DNA from: Bradyrhizobium sp. DOA9
GTDB lineage: Bacteria; Pseudomonadota; Alphaproteobacteria; Rhizobiales; Xanthobacteraceae
DNA: 64,000 nt
Reading direction: 5' to 3'
NCBI RefSeq assembly: GCF_000617845.2
Contig: NZ_DF820425.1
Span: 875,690 to 939,689, forward strand
A model generated the notes under the pieces. It made no database searches and was not told the origin of the DNA. It saw nothing but the letters and a program-made list of their open reading frames with translations. The position numbers and the translations under genes are program-made. This document shows, one piece after another, positions 1 to 11,386 of the stretch (position 1 is its first letter; every line of letters begins with the position of its first letter).

Positions 1-205
1 ATGCGGTGATGTCGGTGTTGACGAAGGAGACTTTTCCTTGCGTCGGCACTTCGGCGCCGGCGATGCACTTCATCAGCGTGCTTTTTCCCGAACCGTTGGG
101 GCCGATCAGGCCGTGAAACTCGTTCTCGCCGACGGAGAGCGCCGCGCCGTCGAGCGCGGTGAGCTTGCCAAAGACCTTCTTGATACCGGCGGCCTCAAGG
201 AGCAT
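1..205 (-). CDS. LivG-type ABC transporter ATP-binding protein (cut by window edge)
   Basis: Only the first 68 codons lie in the window. They show the start of an ABC ATPase, with Walker A GPNGSGKST at about residues 35-43 after the aromatic A-loop region (KVFGKLTALDG). The start codon overlaps the 3' end of the upstream permease by 11 bases, so the two are translationally coupled. It energises uptake by the LivH and LivM permeases upstream in the same operon. Family: hydrophobic amino acid/amide (HAAT) ATPases; the companion LivF subunit should follow beyond position 1. Substrate is inferred from the linked amidase, not from this fragment. Confidence 0.9.
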   Translation of the reverse strand, partial: MLLEAAGIKKVFGKLTALDGAALSVGENEFHGLIGPNGSGKSTLMKCIAGAEVPTQGKVSFVNTDITA

Positions 206-1310
206 TGCGCGTCTCCTTGACGTTCTCTTTGATCTTGGCGCCAAAGCTGCCGACCCGTTCGCGCTCGCCGAGCACAAAGCTGATCAGTCCAAGCGGACGG
301 AACAGGATCACGAGGAGCAGCAGAAGGCCCAAAATGATCGGCCAAATGTCGCGGTAATTGTCCGAGAGCCAGAAGCTGACGCCCTCGACGATCACCGCGC
401 CGATGACGGCGCCGATCAACGTGCCGGAGCCGCCGAACAGGACGTAGAGCACGACCTGGGTCGAAACCACGACGCCGACCATGTTGGGCCAGACGAAACC
501 TTCGTGGAAGGCATAGAGGCTGCCGGCGAGACCGGCGACGGCACCGCCGATGGTGAAGATGATCGCCTTCAGGTGCTGCGCCTTGTAGCCGAAGAAGGCG
601 ATGCGCTGCTCGTTCTCGCGCAGGCCTGCGAGCGCAAGGCCGAATTGCGAGCGCACCAGGAAGCGGCAGAGCAGGTAGACCACGACGAGGATGCCGAGCA
701 CGAGGTAATAGAACGCCGGCCCTTCCGTGAAGTCGTAGGACCCAAGCGACATCGGCGCGATCGAGGGGATGCCGTTCTGGCCGCCGAGATAATACCAGCC
801 ACGCGCGAGCCGATCGGCGGCGTAGGAGCCGGTCAACGTGCCGAGCGAGACGAAGATCACGCTGGAGGGATGCCGTCCCAGCAGCAGGAAGCCGCCGAGC
901 AGCAGCGCGAAGGTGAGGCCGATCAGCGTTCCCGCCGGCAGCACCAGGAAGATGTTGGTGACGTTGAGGTCGCGCGCGAGCAGCGCGACGCCGTAGCCGG
1001 CGGAGCCGAAGAACAGGGCCTGGCCGAAGCTCATGATGCCGGCATAGCCCCAGACCAGGTCGAACGACAGCGCGAACAGCGCCAGGATGATCACGCGCGT
1101 CGCGAACACCGTGAGATAGTCCTGCAGCACCAGCGGCGCGAGCAGCGCCGCGAGAAGCACGAGGCCCTCGACGATGGGCAGGATTTTTGGTCCTGCCTTG
1201 GCGCGGTCATTGGCCCGTTCCGCCGCTGCACCCTCAGCCATCGCACCGTCCGCTTCGTCGTCCGCGTCGGCGACGATGGCCTCTCTTACCACACTCATCG
1301 GCTTCAGCAT
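195..1310 (-). CDS. LivM-type ABC transporter permease
   Basis: Inner-membrane permease of the HAAT family, 371 aa. A hydrophilic N-terminal stretch of about 40 residues precedes multiple hydrophobic segments, and the family signature around FDLVWGYAGIMSFGQALFFG (about residues 82-101) is clear. It pairs with LivH (2718-3575) and the ATPase that overlaps its end. The gap of 185 bases to the upstream solute-binding gene is filled by a long palindromic repeat, so transcript level or stability may differ across it. The first two in-frame ATGs (MLKPM) are both possible starts. Amide or urea-type substrate is inferred from context. Confidence 0.9.
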   Translation of the reverse strand: MLKPMSVVREAIVADADDEADGAMAEGAAAERANDRAKAGPKILPIVEGLVLLAALLAPLVLQDYLTVFATRVIILALFALSFDLVWGYAGIMSFGQALFFGSAGYGVALLARDLNVTNIFLVLPAGTLIGLTFALLLGGFLLLGRHPSSVIFVSLGTLTGSYAADRLARGWYYLGGQNGIPSIAPMSLGSYDFTEGPAFYYLVLGILVVVYLLCRFLVRSQFGLALAGLRENEQRIAFFGYKAQHLKAIIFTIGGAVAGLAGSLYAFHEGFVWPNMVGVVVSTQVVLYVLFGGSGTLIGAVIGAVIVEGVSFWLSDNYRDIWPIILGLLLLLVILFRPLGLISFVLGERERVGSFGAKIKENVKETRNAP

Positions 1311-1355
1311 TCCGAGTTAAACATCGTGAGAGTCAGCCGCGTTAGTCACGGCGAG

Positions 1356-1492
1356 GTTCACCTCTCCCCAGCGGGGAGAGGTCGGATTGCGCAGCAATCC
1401 GGGTGAGGGGCCGCAGCGCACGGTGAGACCCGATCCCCTCACCCGGATCGCATCTTGCGATGCGATCCGACCTCTCCCTGCGGGAGAGGTGA
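1356..1492. repeat. Long palindromic intergenic repeat, CCTCTCCC family
   Basis: Two inverted halves, about 1356-1410 and 1435-1492. Each has a hairpin of type CCTCTCCCC-N-GGGGAGAGG and a CCTCACCCGG / CCGGGTGAGGGG block around a variable inner stem (GGATTGCGCAGCAATCC on the left, GGATCGCATCTTGCGATGCGATCC on the right). The same architecture recurs at 50212-50353. It sits inside the transporter operon, between the binding protein and LivM genes. Such elements are common in Bradyrhizobium intergenic DNA; function is not known from sequence. Confidence 0.85.
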
Positions 1493-1495
1493 AGA

Positions 1496-2713
1496 TCAGC
1501 ATTCCTTGGGATCGACGAGGCCGTTGCTGCGCCCGACGATCTCGTAATTGCCGCTCTTGGCGACCGCGGTGTACATCTTCATCTTGCAGTGCCGCTTGCC
1601 GGGCACCATCTCGGCCGGTCCGCCGGGACCTTCGGCGATCTTGGCATGGTCGAGCGCGGCTGCGACCGAGTCGCGGTCGATCTTGCCGGCTTCCTTGACC
1701 GCGGCTTCCCACAGCTTCAGGCCGCGATAGGTGCCGGTGGCCGCGCTGCCGGCGGCGAACAGGAAGTTGCCCGGGAAATCCTTCTCATAGGCCGCCTGGA
1801 TCTTGGCGTCGAACGGGTTCTCCTTGGTCAGCACCTTGAAATAGTCGAGGCAGCTGGCAAGGCCCTCGATCTCGGCTGCCTGGTTGATGTTGAGCGTGTT
1901 CTCGTCGTAGTAGACGCAGGCGAGACGCCCACCGTTCTTGAGGAAGCCCGCTTCATAGAGCTGCTTGAAGAACGGGCCGACGCCGGGCGGAATGACGGTA
2001 TTGAAGACAACGTCGACCTTGTTGGAGATGATGCGGTTGACGGTCGCGGAGAAGTCGACCTGGTCGAGCGGGTAATATTCCTCGAACACGACCTCGCCGC
2101 CATTGGATTCGATCACCTTGCGGGCGTAGACGTTCAGCGTATGCGGCCAGACATAATTGGCGCTGGGCAGCGCGAACTTCTTTCCGCCGTTCTTGATCAG
2201 CCAGGGGATGAACTCGTCGCATTGCTGCGCCGGCGTCGGGCCGGTGCAGAACAGATAGGGCGTGCACTCCTTGCCTTCATAGAGCTGCGGATAGATGTAG
2301 AGCGTCTTGCCGCGCGCCACGATCGGGTCCTTGATCGCGTTGCGCATCGAGGAGGTGATGCCGCCGAGCACCATGTCGACCTTGTCGCGCTGGATCAGCT
2401 TGCGGACGTTGCCGACCGCCACGGATTCGTTGGAGGCGGTGTCCTCGATGTAGAGCTCGAGCGGACGGCCGAGCAGGCCGCCGGCCGCGTTGATCTCCTT
2501 GATCACCATTTTCGCGACATTGGCGTCGGCGTTGCCGGCATAGGCGATCGGGCCGGTGAGGTCGGTGGCGATACCAACCTTGATCGGCGCCTCGGCCGCA
2601 TTGGCCCAGGGCGCCGGGATCACCCAGCTGCCGACGCCGGTTGCGACCGCGCCGGAAGCAAAGGCGAAATTGGACAGGAAACGACGTCGCGTGAGCTGAG
2701 TACGATCGAGCAT
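1496..2713 (-). CDS. Periplasmic amide/urea-type solute-binding protein, Tat-exported
   Basis: 405 aa type I periplasmic binding protein (Peripla_BP_5/6). The N-terminus has a twin-arginine motif RRRFLS (residues 9-14) followed by a hydrophobic stretch and an ANA-A type cleavage region near residue 38. The mature part begins with the typical VGIATDLTGPIAY. A YVWP motif in mid-protein is shared with UrtA/AmiC/FmdD relatives rather than classical LivJ, which favours a short amide or urea as ligand. It captures substrate for LivH/LivM. Only 4 bases separate it from the upstream livH-like gene, so it is in one operon with it. Confidence 0.9.
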   Translation of the reverse strand: MLDRTQLTRRRFLSNFAFASGAVATGVGSWVIPAPWANAAEAPIKVGIATDLTGPIAYAGNADANVAKMVIKEINAAGGLLGRPLELYIEDTASNESVAVGNVRKLIQRDKVDMVLGGITSSMRNAIKDPIVARGKTLYIYPQLYEGKECTPYLFCTGPTPAQQCDEFIPWLIKNGGKKFALPSANYVWPHTLNVYARKVIESNGGEVVFEEYYPLDQVDFSATVNRIISNKVDVVFNTVIPPGVGPFFKQLYEAGFLKNGGRLACVYYDENTLNINQAAEIEGLASCLDYFKVLTKENPFDAKIQAAYEKDFPGNFLFAAGSAATGTYRGLKLWEAAVKEAGKIDRDSVAAALDHAKIAEGPGGPAEMVPGKRHCKMKMYTAVAKSGNYEIVGRSNGLVDPKEC

Positions 2714-2717
2714 GTGA

Positions 2718-3575
2718 TTAAACCCCTTTTCCAGCGATGAGACCTTGCGGACGGAATTTGATGAAGACGATGGCGAGGACGAAGACGAGGACGTCGGCGA
2801 CCACGGGCGCCATCACCCAGGGCAGCGCCGCGCTCAGCGTGCCGATGACACCGGCGCCCGCGACCGGGCCGATGAAGGAGCCGACCCCGCCGACCATGAC
2901 CGCGACGAAGCCCTGGATCAGGAAGCGCAGGCCGAGATCGGCAAACAGGCTGAACACCGGCACGATCAGCGCGCCGGCAAGGCCGGCCAGCGCCGCACCG
3001 AAAGCGAACGTCGCGCCGTAGATCAGCGGCGTGGAGATGCCCGAGGCGCGCGCCAGCGACGGGTTCTCCAGCGTCGCCCGCACGCGCAGGCCGAAGCTGG
3101 TGCGCGACAGCAAGAGATAGCAGAGACCCATCACCAGCAGCGTGATGACGATGATGGTGAAGCGCCACGCCGAGATGTGCATGGCGCCGATGTCGATCGA
3201 GCCGCCGATCGGCTCCGGCACGGTGAGATAGAAGCCGCCGATCAGGCCGCGGACGGCTTCGCGGATGATCAGGCCGAGCGCATAGGTGCCGAGCATGGCA
3301 ACGATTGGCGCTGCGTAGAACCGTCGGATGATCAGCGCCTCCAGCACGAAGCCGAGCGCGCCGACCACGAAAGGCGCCGCGACCATGCCCGCCCAGATCG
3401 GCAAACCCTTGGCATAAGCGAGATAGGTGATGTAGGCGCCGAGCAGGACGAACTCGCCTTGCGCGAAGTTGAAGATGCCCATCATGCTGGCGATGATCCC
3501 GAGCCCCAGCACGATCAGGACGATGATCGCGCCGAAGCTCAGGATCTCGAACGCCGCGACGAACGCGTTAGCCAT
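2718..3575 (-). CDS. LivH-type ABC transporter permease
   Basis: 285 aa inner-membrane permease of the HAAT family with about eight hydrophobic segments. The characteristic GIFNFAQGEFVLLGAYITY near residues 33-51 and the conserved VGGVGSFIGPVAGA block near 225-240 are present. It forms the membrane channel with LivM. The gene lies 36 bases downstream of the amidase and 4 bases upstream of the binding-protein gene, placing hydrolysis and transport in one leftward transcription unit. Confidence 0.92.
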   Translation of the reverse strand: MANAFVAAFEILSFGAIIVLIVLGLGIIASMMGIFNFAQGEFVLLGAYITYLAYAKGLPIWAGMVAAPFVVGALGFVLEALIIRRFYAAPIVAMLGTYALGLIIREAVRGLIGGFYLTVPEPIGGSIDIGAMHISAWRFTIIVITLLVMGLCYLLLSRTSFGLRVRATLENPSLARASGISTPLIYGATFAFGAALAGLAGALIVPVFSLFADLGLRFLIQGFVAVMVGGVGSFIGPVAGAGVIGTLSAALPWVMAPVVADVLVFVLAIVFIKFRPQGLIAGKGV

Positions 3576-3611
3576 GTGATGGTGTTCCGCTCGTCTGAAT
3601 CGAAAGTTTCT

Positions 3612-5126
3612 TCACATCTTCTTCCAGTCGCCGATCTGCTCGAAGGCATGGGCGGCACGGTAGATGGTGGTCTCCTCGAACATGCGGCCGACCAGCATCA
3701 GGCCGACCGGCAGGCCGTCGACCATGCCGCAGGGCAGCGACATCGCGGGGTGATGGGTGATGTCGAACGGCGCGGTATTGGAGATCATCTCGAGCGCGCG
3801 GGCGACGTAGTCCTCGCGGCTGGCATCGGGCTCCGGCAGCTTGGTCGCCTTCATCGGCGTCGTCGGCATCAGCAGCAGGTCGTAATCCGCAAAGGCCTTG
3901 TCATAGGCCGCGGTCAGCCGGCGCGAGATGTTGAGGGCCTTGCCGTAGAAGCGCGGGCCGAAATTGTTGTTGATGTAGGTGCCGAGCAGCATGAATAGTT
4001 TCGTGGTCTCGGACAGCGAGTCTGCCTGCCGGCGCCAGCCGCGATGGAAATCCATCAGCGAGGTCGAATAGAGGTCGCCGCGGCTGAGGCCGTAGCCGTC
4101 GCCGAACATCATGGTCTGGGTCAGGCCCTCGGTGCCGATCGGAGTCCAGATCGTCCCGCCCATGAGGTGCATCGGAATCGAGACGGTCTCGACGGTGGCG
4201 CCGAGATCCTTGAAGCGCTTTGCAGCCTCGCGCACGCTTTCGTTCACCGCGGACTCGGCGGTCGGCTGCTCGAAGCCCTCCTTGAGGATGCCGATCTTCA
4301 TGCCCTTGACGCCCTGGCCGAGCGCCTTGGTGTATTCCTCGACCTTTGGGGCCTTGATCCTGGGATCATAGCCGTCGTCGCCGGCGAGCACTTCGAGCAG
4401 CAGCGCGTTGTCGGCGACGGTCGCCGTCATCGGGCCGGTGTGATCGACATAGATCTCGATCGGCATGATGCCGGTGTAGGGGACGAGGCCCCAGGTCGGC
4501 TTCATGCCGTAGACGCCGCAGAACGAGGACGGCATCCGGATCGAGCCGCCCTGGTCGCCGCCGATCGCCATGTCGACCTCGCCGAGCGCGACCACGACGC
4601 CCGAGCCCGACGACGAGCCGCCGGCGGAGTAGCCCATCTTGTGCGGATTGTGCACCGGCCCGTAGGAGCCGGTGTGGCTGCCGCCGGACAGGCAGAAATG
4701 CTCGCAATGCACCTTGCCCTTGATCTCGGCGCCGGCATCCAGCATGCGCGTGACGATGGTGGCGTCGAAATCGGGCACATAGCCTTCCAGCGTCGACGAG
4801 CCGTTGGTCATGGGCACGCCGGCCAGCATGATGTTGTCCTTCAGCGCAACCGTCTTGCCCTTGAGCTTGCCGCCAGCGGCGCCCTTCACGGTCGACTTGC
4901 GATACCAGGCATTGCGCGGGTTCTCCTCCGCCGAGGGCCGATAGCCCGGCGTGCGCGGATATTTCACTTCGGGCAGTTCGTCCGGCATCGCCGCAACGAG
5001 ATTGTAGGCTTCGATCGAGCCCTGCATGAGACCGCGGAACGAGGCGACGTCCTCATCGGTGAGCGAAAGGCCGCATTGCTCGGCGACACTGCGAAGTTGG
5101 GCTGGCGTGGGAAGGGCAACTGTCAC
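3612..5126 (-). CDS. Amidase (amidase-signature family)
   Basis: 504 aa from a GTG start preceded by AAGGAG at 9 bases; a longer reading frame upstream overlaps the 3' end of the previous gene and lacks family similarity. Ser-cisSer-Lys triad is visible: Lys96 (VALKDNI), cis-Ser about 171-172 (AGGSSSGS) and nucleophile Ser195 (GDQGGSIR). The enzyme hydrolyses a carboxamide to acid plus ammonia in the cytoplasm. It lies between an AmiC-like sensor and a HAAT transporter, so it likely acts on the imported ligand. The exact amide cannot be read from the sequence; formamide, acetamide or longer amides are possible. Confidence 0.93.
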   Translation of the reverse strand: MTVALPTPAQLRSVAEQCGLSLTDEDVASFRGLMQGSIEAYNLVAAMPDELPEVKYPRTPGYRPSAEENPRNAWYRKSTVKGAAGGKLKGKTVALKDNIMLAGVPMTNGSSTLEGYVPDFDATIVTRMLDAGAEIKGKVHCEHFCLSGGSHTGSYGPVHNPHKMGYSAGGSSSGSGVVVALGEVDMAIGGDQGGSIRMPSSFCGVYGMKPTWGLVPYTGIMPIEIYVDHTGPMTATVADNALLLEVLAGDDGYDPRIKAPKVEEYTKALGQGVKGMKIGILKEGFEQPTAESAVNESVREAAKRFKDLGATVETVSIPMHLMGGTIWTPIGTEGLTQTMMFGDGYGLSRGDLYSTSLMDFHRGWRRQADSLSETTKLFMLLGTYINNNFGPRFYGKALNISRRLTAAYDKAFADYDLLLMPTTPMKATKLPEPDASREDYVARALEMISNTAPFDITHHPAMSLPCGMVDGLPVGLMLVGRMFEETTIYRAAHAFEQIGDWKKM

Positions 5127-5292
5127 GGCGCTCTCCTTGAAGGCTTCTTGATCCCTGGCACTGATGGAAAGCCTCTCGCTCGCGCCTTCAGGGACACGGG
5201 CAACCGGCTTCACTTCGTTACTAGAGACGGAAATATTTTCCTTTTCAAGTATTATTTCGGCACGGCCGCTGCGGCGTATCGGCAGCCGTCGC

Positions 5293-6357
5293 TCAGAGCG
5301 TCTTGATGATCCTGAAGTCGAGACCGTCGGCTTCCGCGAGGTACATCGGCATCTCGGCGCGGCCATCGCGGAGCGTCACGGGACCGCGGCCGGCCGAATA
5401 GACGGTGTTGCGCGCGGCCTTCAGCAGCGGACGAAAGGCCAATGATCCGGCGCGGTTGGCGACCGATTCCAGGAAGCGCAGCCCCTCATAGTTCGACTGA
5501 CCGACGGAGCCGACCGGCGGCGCGTTGGCACCGAACATGGAATAATAGGCACTGAGGAACTCGTCATTGGCGCGCGAGACCAGTCCGTTGAAATAGCCGG
5601 AGGCGCAGAACAGATTCTCGGTATTGTCGGCGCCGATGCCGAGCAGCACGGTTTCGTCCATCGCACCTGCAAGCCGCAGCGTCGAGGTGGCGAGGCCCGC
5701 TTCGGCGAAGGCGCGGTTGAAGGTGATGCTGTCGGTACCGATCAGCGAGATCAGCACCACATCCGGCTTGGCGGCACGGATGCGCGCCAAATGCGGCTCG
5801 TGATTGTCCTCGCCTACGGGGACGAACTCCTCGCCGACGACCTGGCCGCCGGCTTCCTTGATGTAGCGCTTGACCGCGCGATGCGACTGCCAGGGCCAGA
5901 CATAGTCGCTGCCGATCAGGTACCAGCGCGCCGCCTTCTTGACCTCCGCCAGCCAATGGATCGAGGGCCGGCTTTGCCAGCGCGGCGTCTCGCCGATCGC
6001 CATCACGCCCGGCGTGCGTTCGCCGCCCTCATAGACGGGCGTGTAGATGTAGGGAATGCGGTTGCCGGTGACCTTGCGCAGCGCGACGCGGACCGCGCTG
6101 ATATGCGAGCCCATAATGAGATCGACCTCGTCGAAGGCGATCGCCTGCTCGGCGCGGCGCACCACCTCCTCGATCGGTCCGCCGGAATCGTAGATCGACA
6201 GCTCGAGCTCGCGGCCCAGAATGCCGCCGCGCTTGTTGATCTCGGCCACCGCCAGCATCGCGCTGTTGGTGGAGGTCGGGCCCCAGATCCCGGGCGAGCC
6301 GGTGAAGGTGAGGAAATTGCCGATGCGCAGCTTGTTGCGCGCGCCGCGCCGCCTCAT
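5293..6357 (-). CDS. AmiC-like amide-binding protein without signal peptide
   Basis: Type I periplasmic-binding-fold protein of the AmiC/FmdD/UrtA branch. The motif SDYVWP (about 150-155) followed by a helix and GGQVVGEEFVPV matches AmiC of Pseudomonas, the cytoplasmic amide sensor, by eye. The chosen ATG gives 354 aa and starts 10 residues before the fold (KLRIGNFLTFTG). The open frame runs further upstream to a TTG at 6552, but those 64 residues look non-conserved and contain no signal peptide or good ribosome site. First gene of the leftward amide operon, 166 bases before the amidase. Role as intracellular ligand sensor is inference; it could also be a binding protein with an unrecognised export route. 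Confidence 0.78.
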   Translation of the reverse strand: MRRRGARNKLRIGNFLTFTGSPGIWGPTSTNSAMLAVAEINKRGGILGRELELSIYDSGGPIEEVVRRAEQAIAFDEVDLIMGSHISAVRVALRKVTGNRIPYIYTPVYEGGERTPGVMAIGETPRWQSRPSIHWLAEVKKAARWYLIGSDYVWPWQSHRAVKRYIKEAGGQVVGEEFVPVGEDNHEPHLARIRAAKPDVVLISLIGTDSITFNRAFAEAGLATSTLRLAGAMDETVLLGIGADNTENLFCASGYFNGLVSRANDEFLSAYYSMFGANAPPVGSVGQSNYEGLRFLESVANRAGSLAFRPLLKAARNTVYSAGRGPVTLRDGRAEMPMYLAEADGLDFRIIKTL

Positions 6358-6656
6358 GAAATGCGCATCGACCGGAGACAGGTCGAAATCCGCCGCCGAT
6401 GACGACAAATTCCTGAACAGCAGGGACGGCGGTAACGCCGGACCGCCGTGAGCCGGGAAGTTCACCGTCGCGCGCACGCCAACTCCTGTCTGAGACCAGA
6501 CCTGAAAGCACATTGAGCAGGCGGCCGCGGCTTCCGCCCTTTTGTTGGGCAATGATCCTATTTTGAAAATATTGAATATTCAAGAATTGAAGTGCATATA
6601 GATGCAGCATCGATTGCAAGACATTCACTCATTTGGGTCAAGGCGAAGTCTCAGCC
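6358..6656. promoter_or_regulatory. Divergent control region between the amide operon and marR
   Basis: About 300 bases separate the preferred starts of the AmiC-like gene and marR. The part from about 6555 to 6620 is clearly AT-richer than its surroundings and should contain both promoters. It holds the palindrome listed separately and a near-palindrome TGCATATAGATGCA (6593-6606). The remaining 6358-6550 is either a long leader of the amide operon or an N-terminal extension of its first gene. Confidence 0.5.
6572..6583. promoter_or_regulatory. Candidate MarR operator, perfect 12-base palindrome
   Basis: TTGAATATTCAA reads identically on both strands and lies in the AT-rich divergent region, 20 bases upstream of the longest reading frame of the AmiC-like gene and 74 bases before the marR GTG. 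MarR proteins typically bind such short palindromes in divergent promoters of their own gene and target operon. Binding is inferred. Confidence 0.45.
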
Positions 6657-7100
6657 GTGGCAAAACCGCCGAAACAAAATTCCCCGATCACCGAACACCT
6701 CGCCTACCTGCTCGCGCAAGCCAACCGGGAAATCAACCGGCAGCTCGAACTGCGGTTGAGCAAGGAGGGTGTGCCGGTGGAACAATGGCGCATCCTGAAA
6801 GTGCTGTCGGATGGCGAGGGCCATTCGATGGGCGAGCTCGCGGACGCCGTGCTGCTCAACCATCCGACTCTGACCAAGATGATCGACCGCATGGTCTCCG
6901 ACACGCTGGTCTATCGCGTGCAGGACCCGAACGACCGCCGCAAGGTGCTGATGTTCATCTCCGACCGCGGCAAGGTGCTGTGCAAGAAGCTCAACTCGCT
7001 CGCGGTCGACCAAGAGGAGCACATCCTGGAGAGCTACGGCGACAAGTCAACGAGCGAATTGAAGCGGCTGCTGGAGAGCTTGATCGACAGCTCGAATTGA
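6657..7100 (+). CDS. MarR family transcriptional regulator
   Basis: 147 aa from a GTG preceded by AAGG at 13 bases; a TTG 24 bases upstream is possible but has no ribosome site. Winged helix-turn-helix: EQWRILKVLSDGEGHSMGEL, then the recognition helix (LLNHPTLTKMIDRMV) and the wing with the family signature DPNDRRKVLMFISDRG. Flanking helices give the dimer interface. Divergent from the amide transporter/amidase operon and therefore likely its repressor, released by an amide or a product. It could instead regulate a distant target. Confidence 0.88.
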   Translation: MAKPPKQNSPITEHLAYLLAQANREINRQLELRLSKEGVPVEQWRILKVLSDGEGHSMGELADAVLLNHPTLTKMIDRMVSDTLVYRVQDPNDRRKVLMFISDRGKVLCKKLNSLAVDQEEHILESYGDKSTSELKRLLESLIDSSN

Positions 7101-7140
7101 GGGCGGCGCACGGCTGAGAGTGACACAACCAGCCGACGAT

Positions 7141-7176
7141 GCGGCGCGTGAGGCGCGAGCTTCGCGCCTCAGCCGC
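7141..7176. terminator. Hairpin between convergent marR and secA
   Basis: Stem TGAGGCGCGA (7149-7158), loop GCT, TCGCGCCTCA (7162-7171), with an outer GCGGC/GCCGC extension across a small bulge. It fills the 84-base gap between two convergent stop codons. There is no strong T run on either side, so it may act as a two-way, Rho-assisted terminator or as an RNA 3'-end stabiliser. Confidence 0.55.
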
Positions 7177-7184
7177 GCTGAGGC

Positions 7185-10025
<2,841 letters not shown>

Positions 10026-10377
10026 GCCTAGTTCCTGTGTTCGCGATTTAACCGCGTTGCAGCCAAGAAGTTGTCACCCGCCTGCCTATCAACTCACCGT
10101 GACGCTTCGCGGCGTCAGAGCCCGGACTGCGGGGGTCGTCCGCCATATGGGTGGGAATTGGGCAAGTCTGGGTTCAACGGCCAAAAACGCAGCAAAATAA
10201 ACGCCATCGCCATGGTCGCGACCGGGCAGAGATATGGCCCGGTCAGGGCCTTGTCAACGGCGAGCGCATTGCGGCTAATTCATCATTTTGACAGACTTTT
10301 CGCGTTGCCAAGCCCCCCTGATTGGGCGAGTGTCCGCCCCGCTCGAGCAGCCCCCTGCTTCAACATAAGGATTTTCC
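10026..10377. promoter_or_regulatory. Divergent secA / ppiC control region (352 bases)
   Basis: No credible gene; short open frames here have no recognisable product. It must hold promoters for secA (left) and the foldase gene (right). A small hairpin TGACGC-TTCGCG-GCGTCA lies at 10100-10117, in the expected secA leader. Nothing else stands out. Confidence 0.4.
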
Positions 10378-11286
10378 ATGACCGCCTCGTTCCCGGTAAC
10401 CCAGCGCTACCGCTATGCGTCCGCCCTGGCTGGCAGCCTCGCTCTGGCGCTGTCCCTGGCGTTTGCGGGCCCGCTCCGGGCCGCCGATGATCCGGTGCTG
10501 GCGAAGGTCAATGGCGCGGAAATCAAGAAGAGCGACGTCACCATGGCCGAGGAGGAACTCGGGCCGAGCCTCGCCCAGATGGATCCGGCGACCAAGGACG
10601 AGAACGTCCTGTCCTTCCTGATCGACATGAAGATCGTCAGCAAGGCTGCCGAAGACAAGAAGATCGCCGACGGCGAGGAGTTCAAGAAGCGCCTGGCCTT
10701 CGCCCGCAACCGGCTCCTGATGGACAGCCTGCTCGCCAGCGAGGGCAAGGCCGCGACCACGCCGGACGCCATGAAGAAGGTCTATGAGGAGGCCGCCAAG
10801 CAGATCACCGGCGAGCAGGAGGTGCGCGCCCGCCACATCCTGGTCGAGACCGAGGACGAGGCCAAGGCGGTGAAGGCCGAACTCGACAAGGGCGCCGATT
10901 TCGCCGAGCTCGCCAAGAAGAAATCCAAGGATCCCGGCTCGGCCGACGGCGGCGACCTCGGCTTCTTCACCAAGGAGCAGATGGTGCCGGAATTCTCGAC
11001 CGTCGCCTTCACGCTCGAGCCGGGCAAGATCTCCGATCCCGTGAAGTCGCAGTTCGGCTGGCACATCATCAAGGTCGAGGAAAAGCGCAACCGCAAGGCG
11101 CCCGACTTCGAGCAGGTCAAGCCCCAGATCGAGCAGTACGTAACCCGCAAGGCTCAGGCCGAGTATGTCGCCAAGCTGCGCACCGAGGCCAAGGTCGAGC
11201 GGCTGGACCAGCCGGCGGCGGACGCCAAGCCGGCCGACGCGGCCAAGCCGGCCGACAGCAAGATGGCGCCGCCGGCGAAGAAGTGA
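10378..11286 (+). CDS. Parvulin-type peptidylprolyl isomerase, periplasmic
   Basis: 302 aa. A cleavable signal peptide (about 1-33, ending in GPLRAADD) is followed by a SurA-like N-terminal helical domain and one parvulin domain at about 135-245 ([13 protein letters not shown], then [16 protein letters not shown] and [12 protein letters not shown]). The tail is rich in Ala, Lys, Pro and Asp. It catalyses cis-trans isomerisation of prolyl bonds in exported proteins. Divergent from secA and 100 bases before argJ. It resembles PrsA/PpiC/CbfA foldases; a SurA role in outer-membrane assembly is not shown. Confidence 0.92.
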   Translation: MTASFPVTQRYRYASALAGSLALALSLAFAGPLRAADDPVLAKVNGAEIKKSDVTMAEEELGPSLAQMDPATKDENVLSFLIDMKIVSKAAEDKKIADGEEFKKRLAFARNRLLMDSLLASEGKAATTPDAMKKVYEEAAKQITGEQEVRARHILVETEDEAKAVKAELDKGADFAELAKKKSKDPGSADGGDLGFFTKEQMVPEFSTVAFTLEPGKISDPVKSQFGWHIIKVEEKRNRKAPDFEQVKPQIEQYVTRKAQAEYVAKLRTEAKVERLDQPAADAKPADAAKPADSKMAPPAKK

Positions 11287-11386
11287 GAATTCGCTGTCAC
11301 TTCGCGGACGCCAAGAGTATCTAACGTCGCAATGGCCGGGGCTCCCCCGGCCATCTGCATGTCCAGACCCCATCAAGGCGCCCGCG

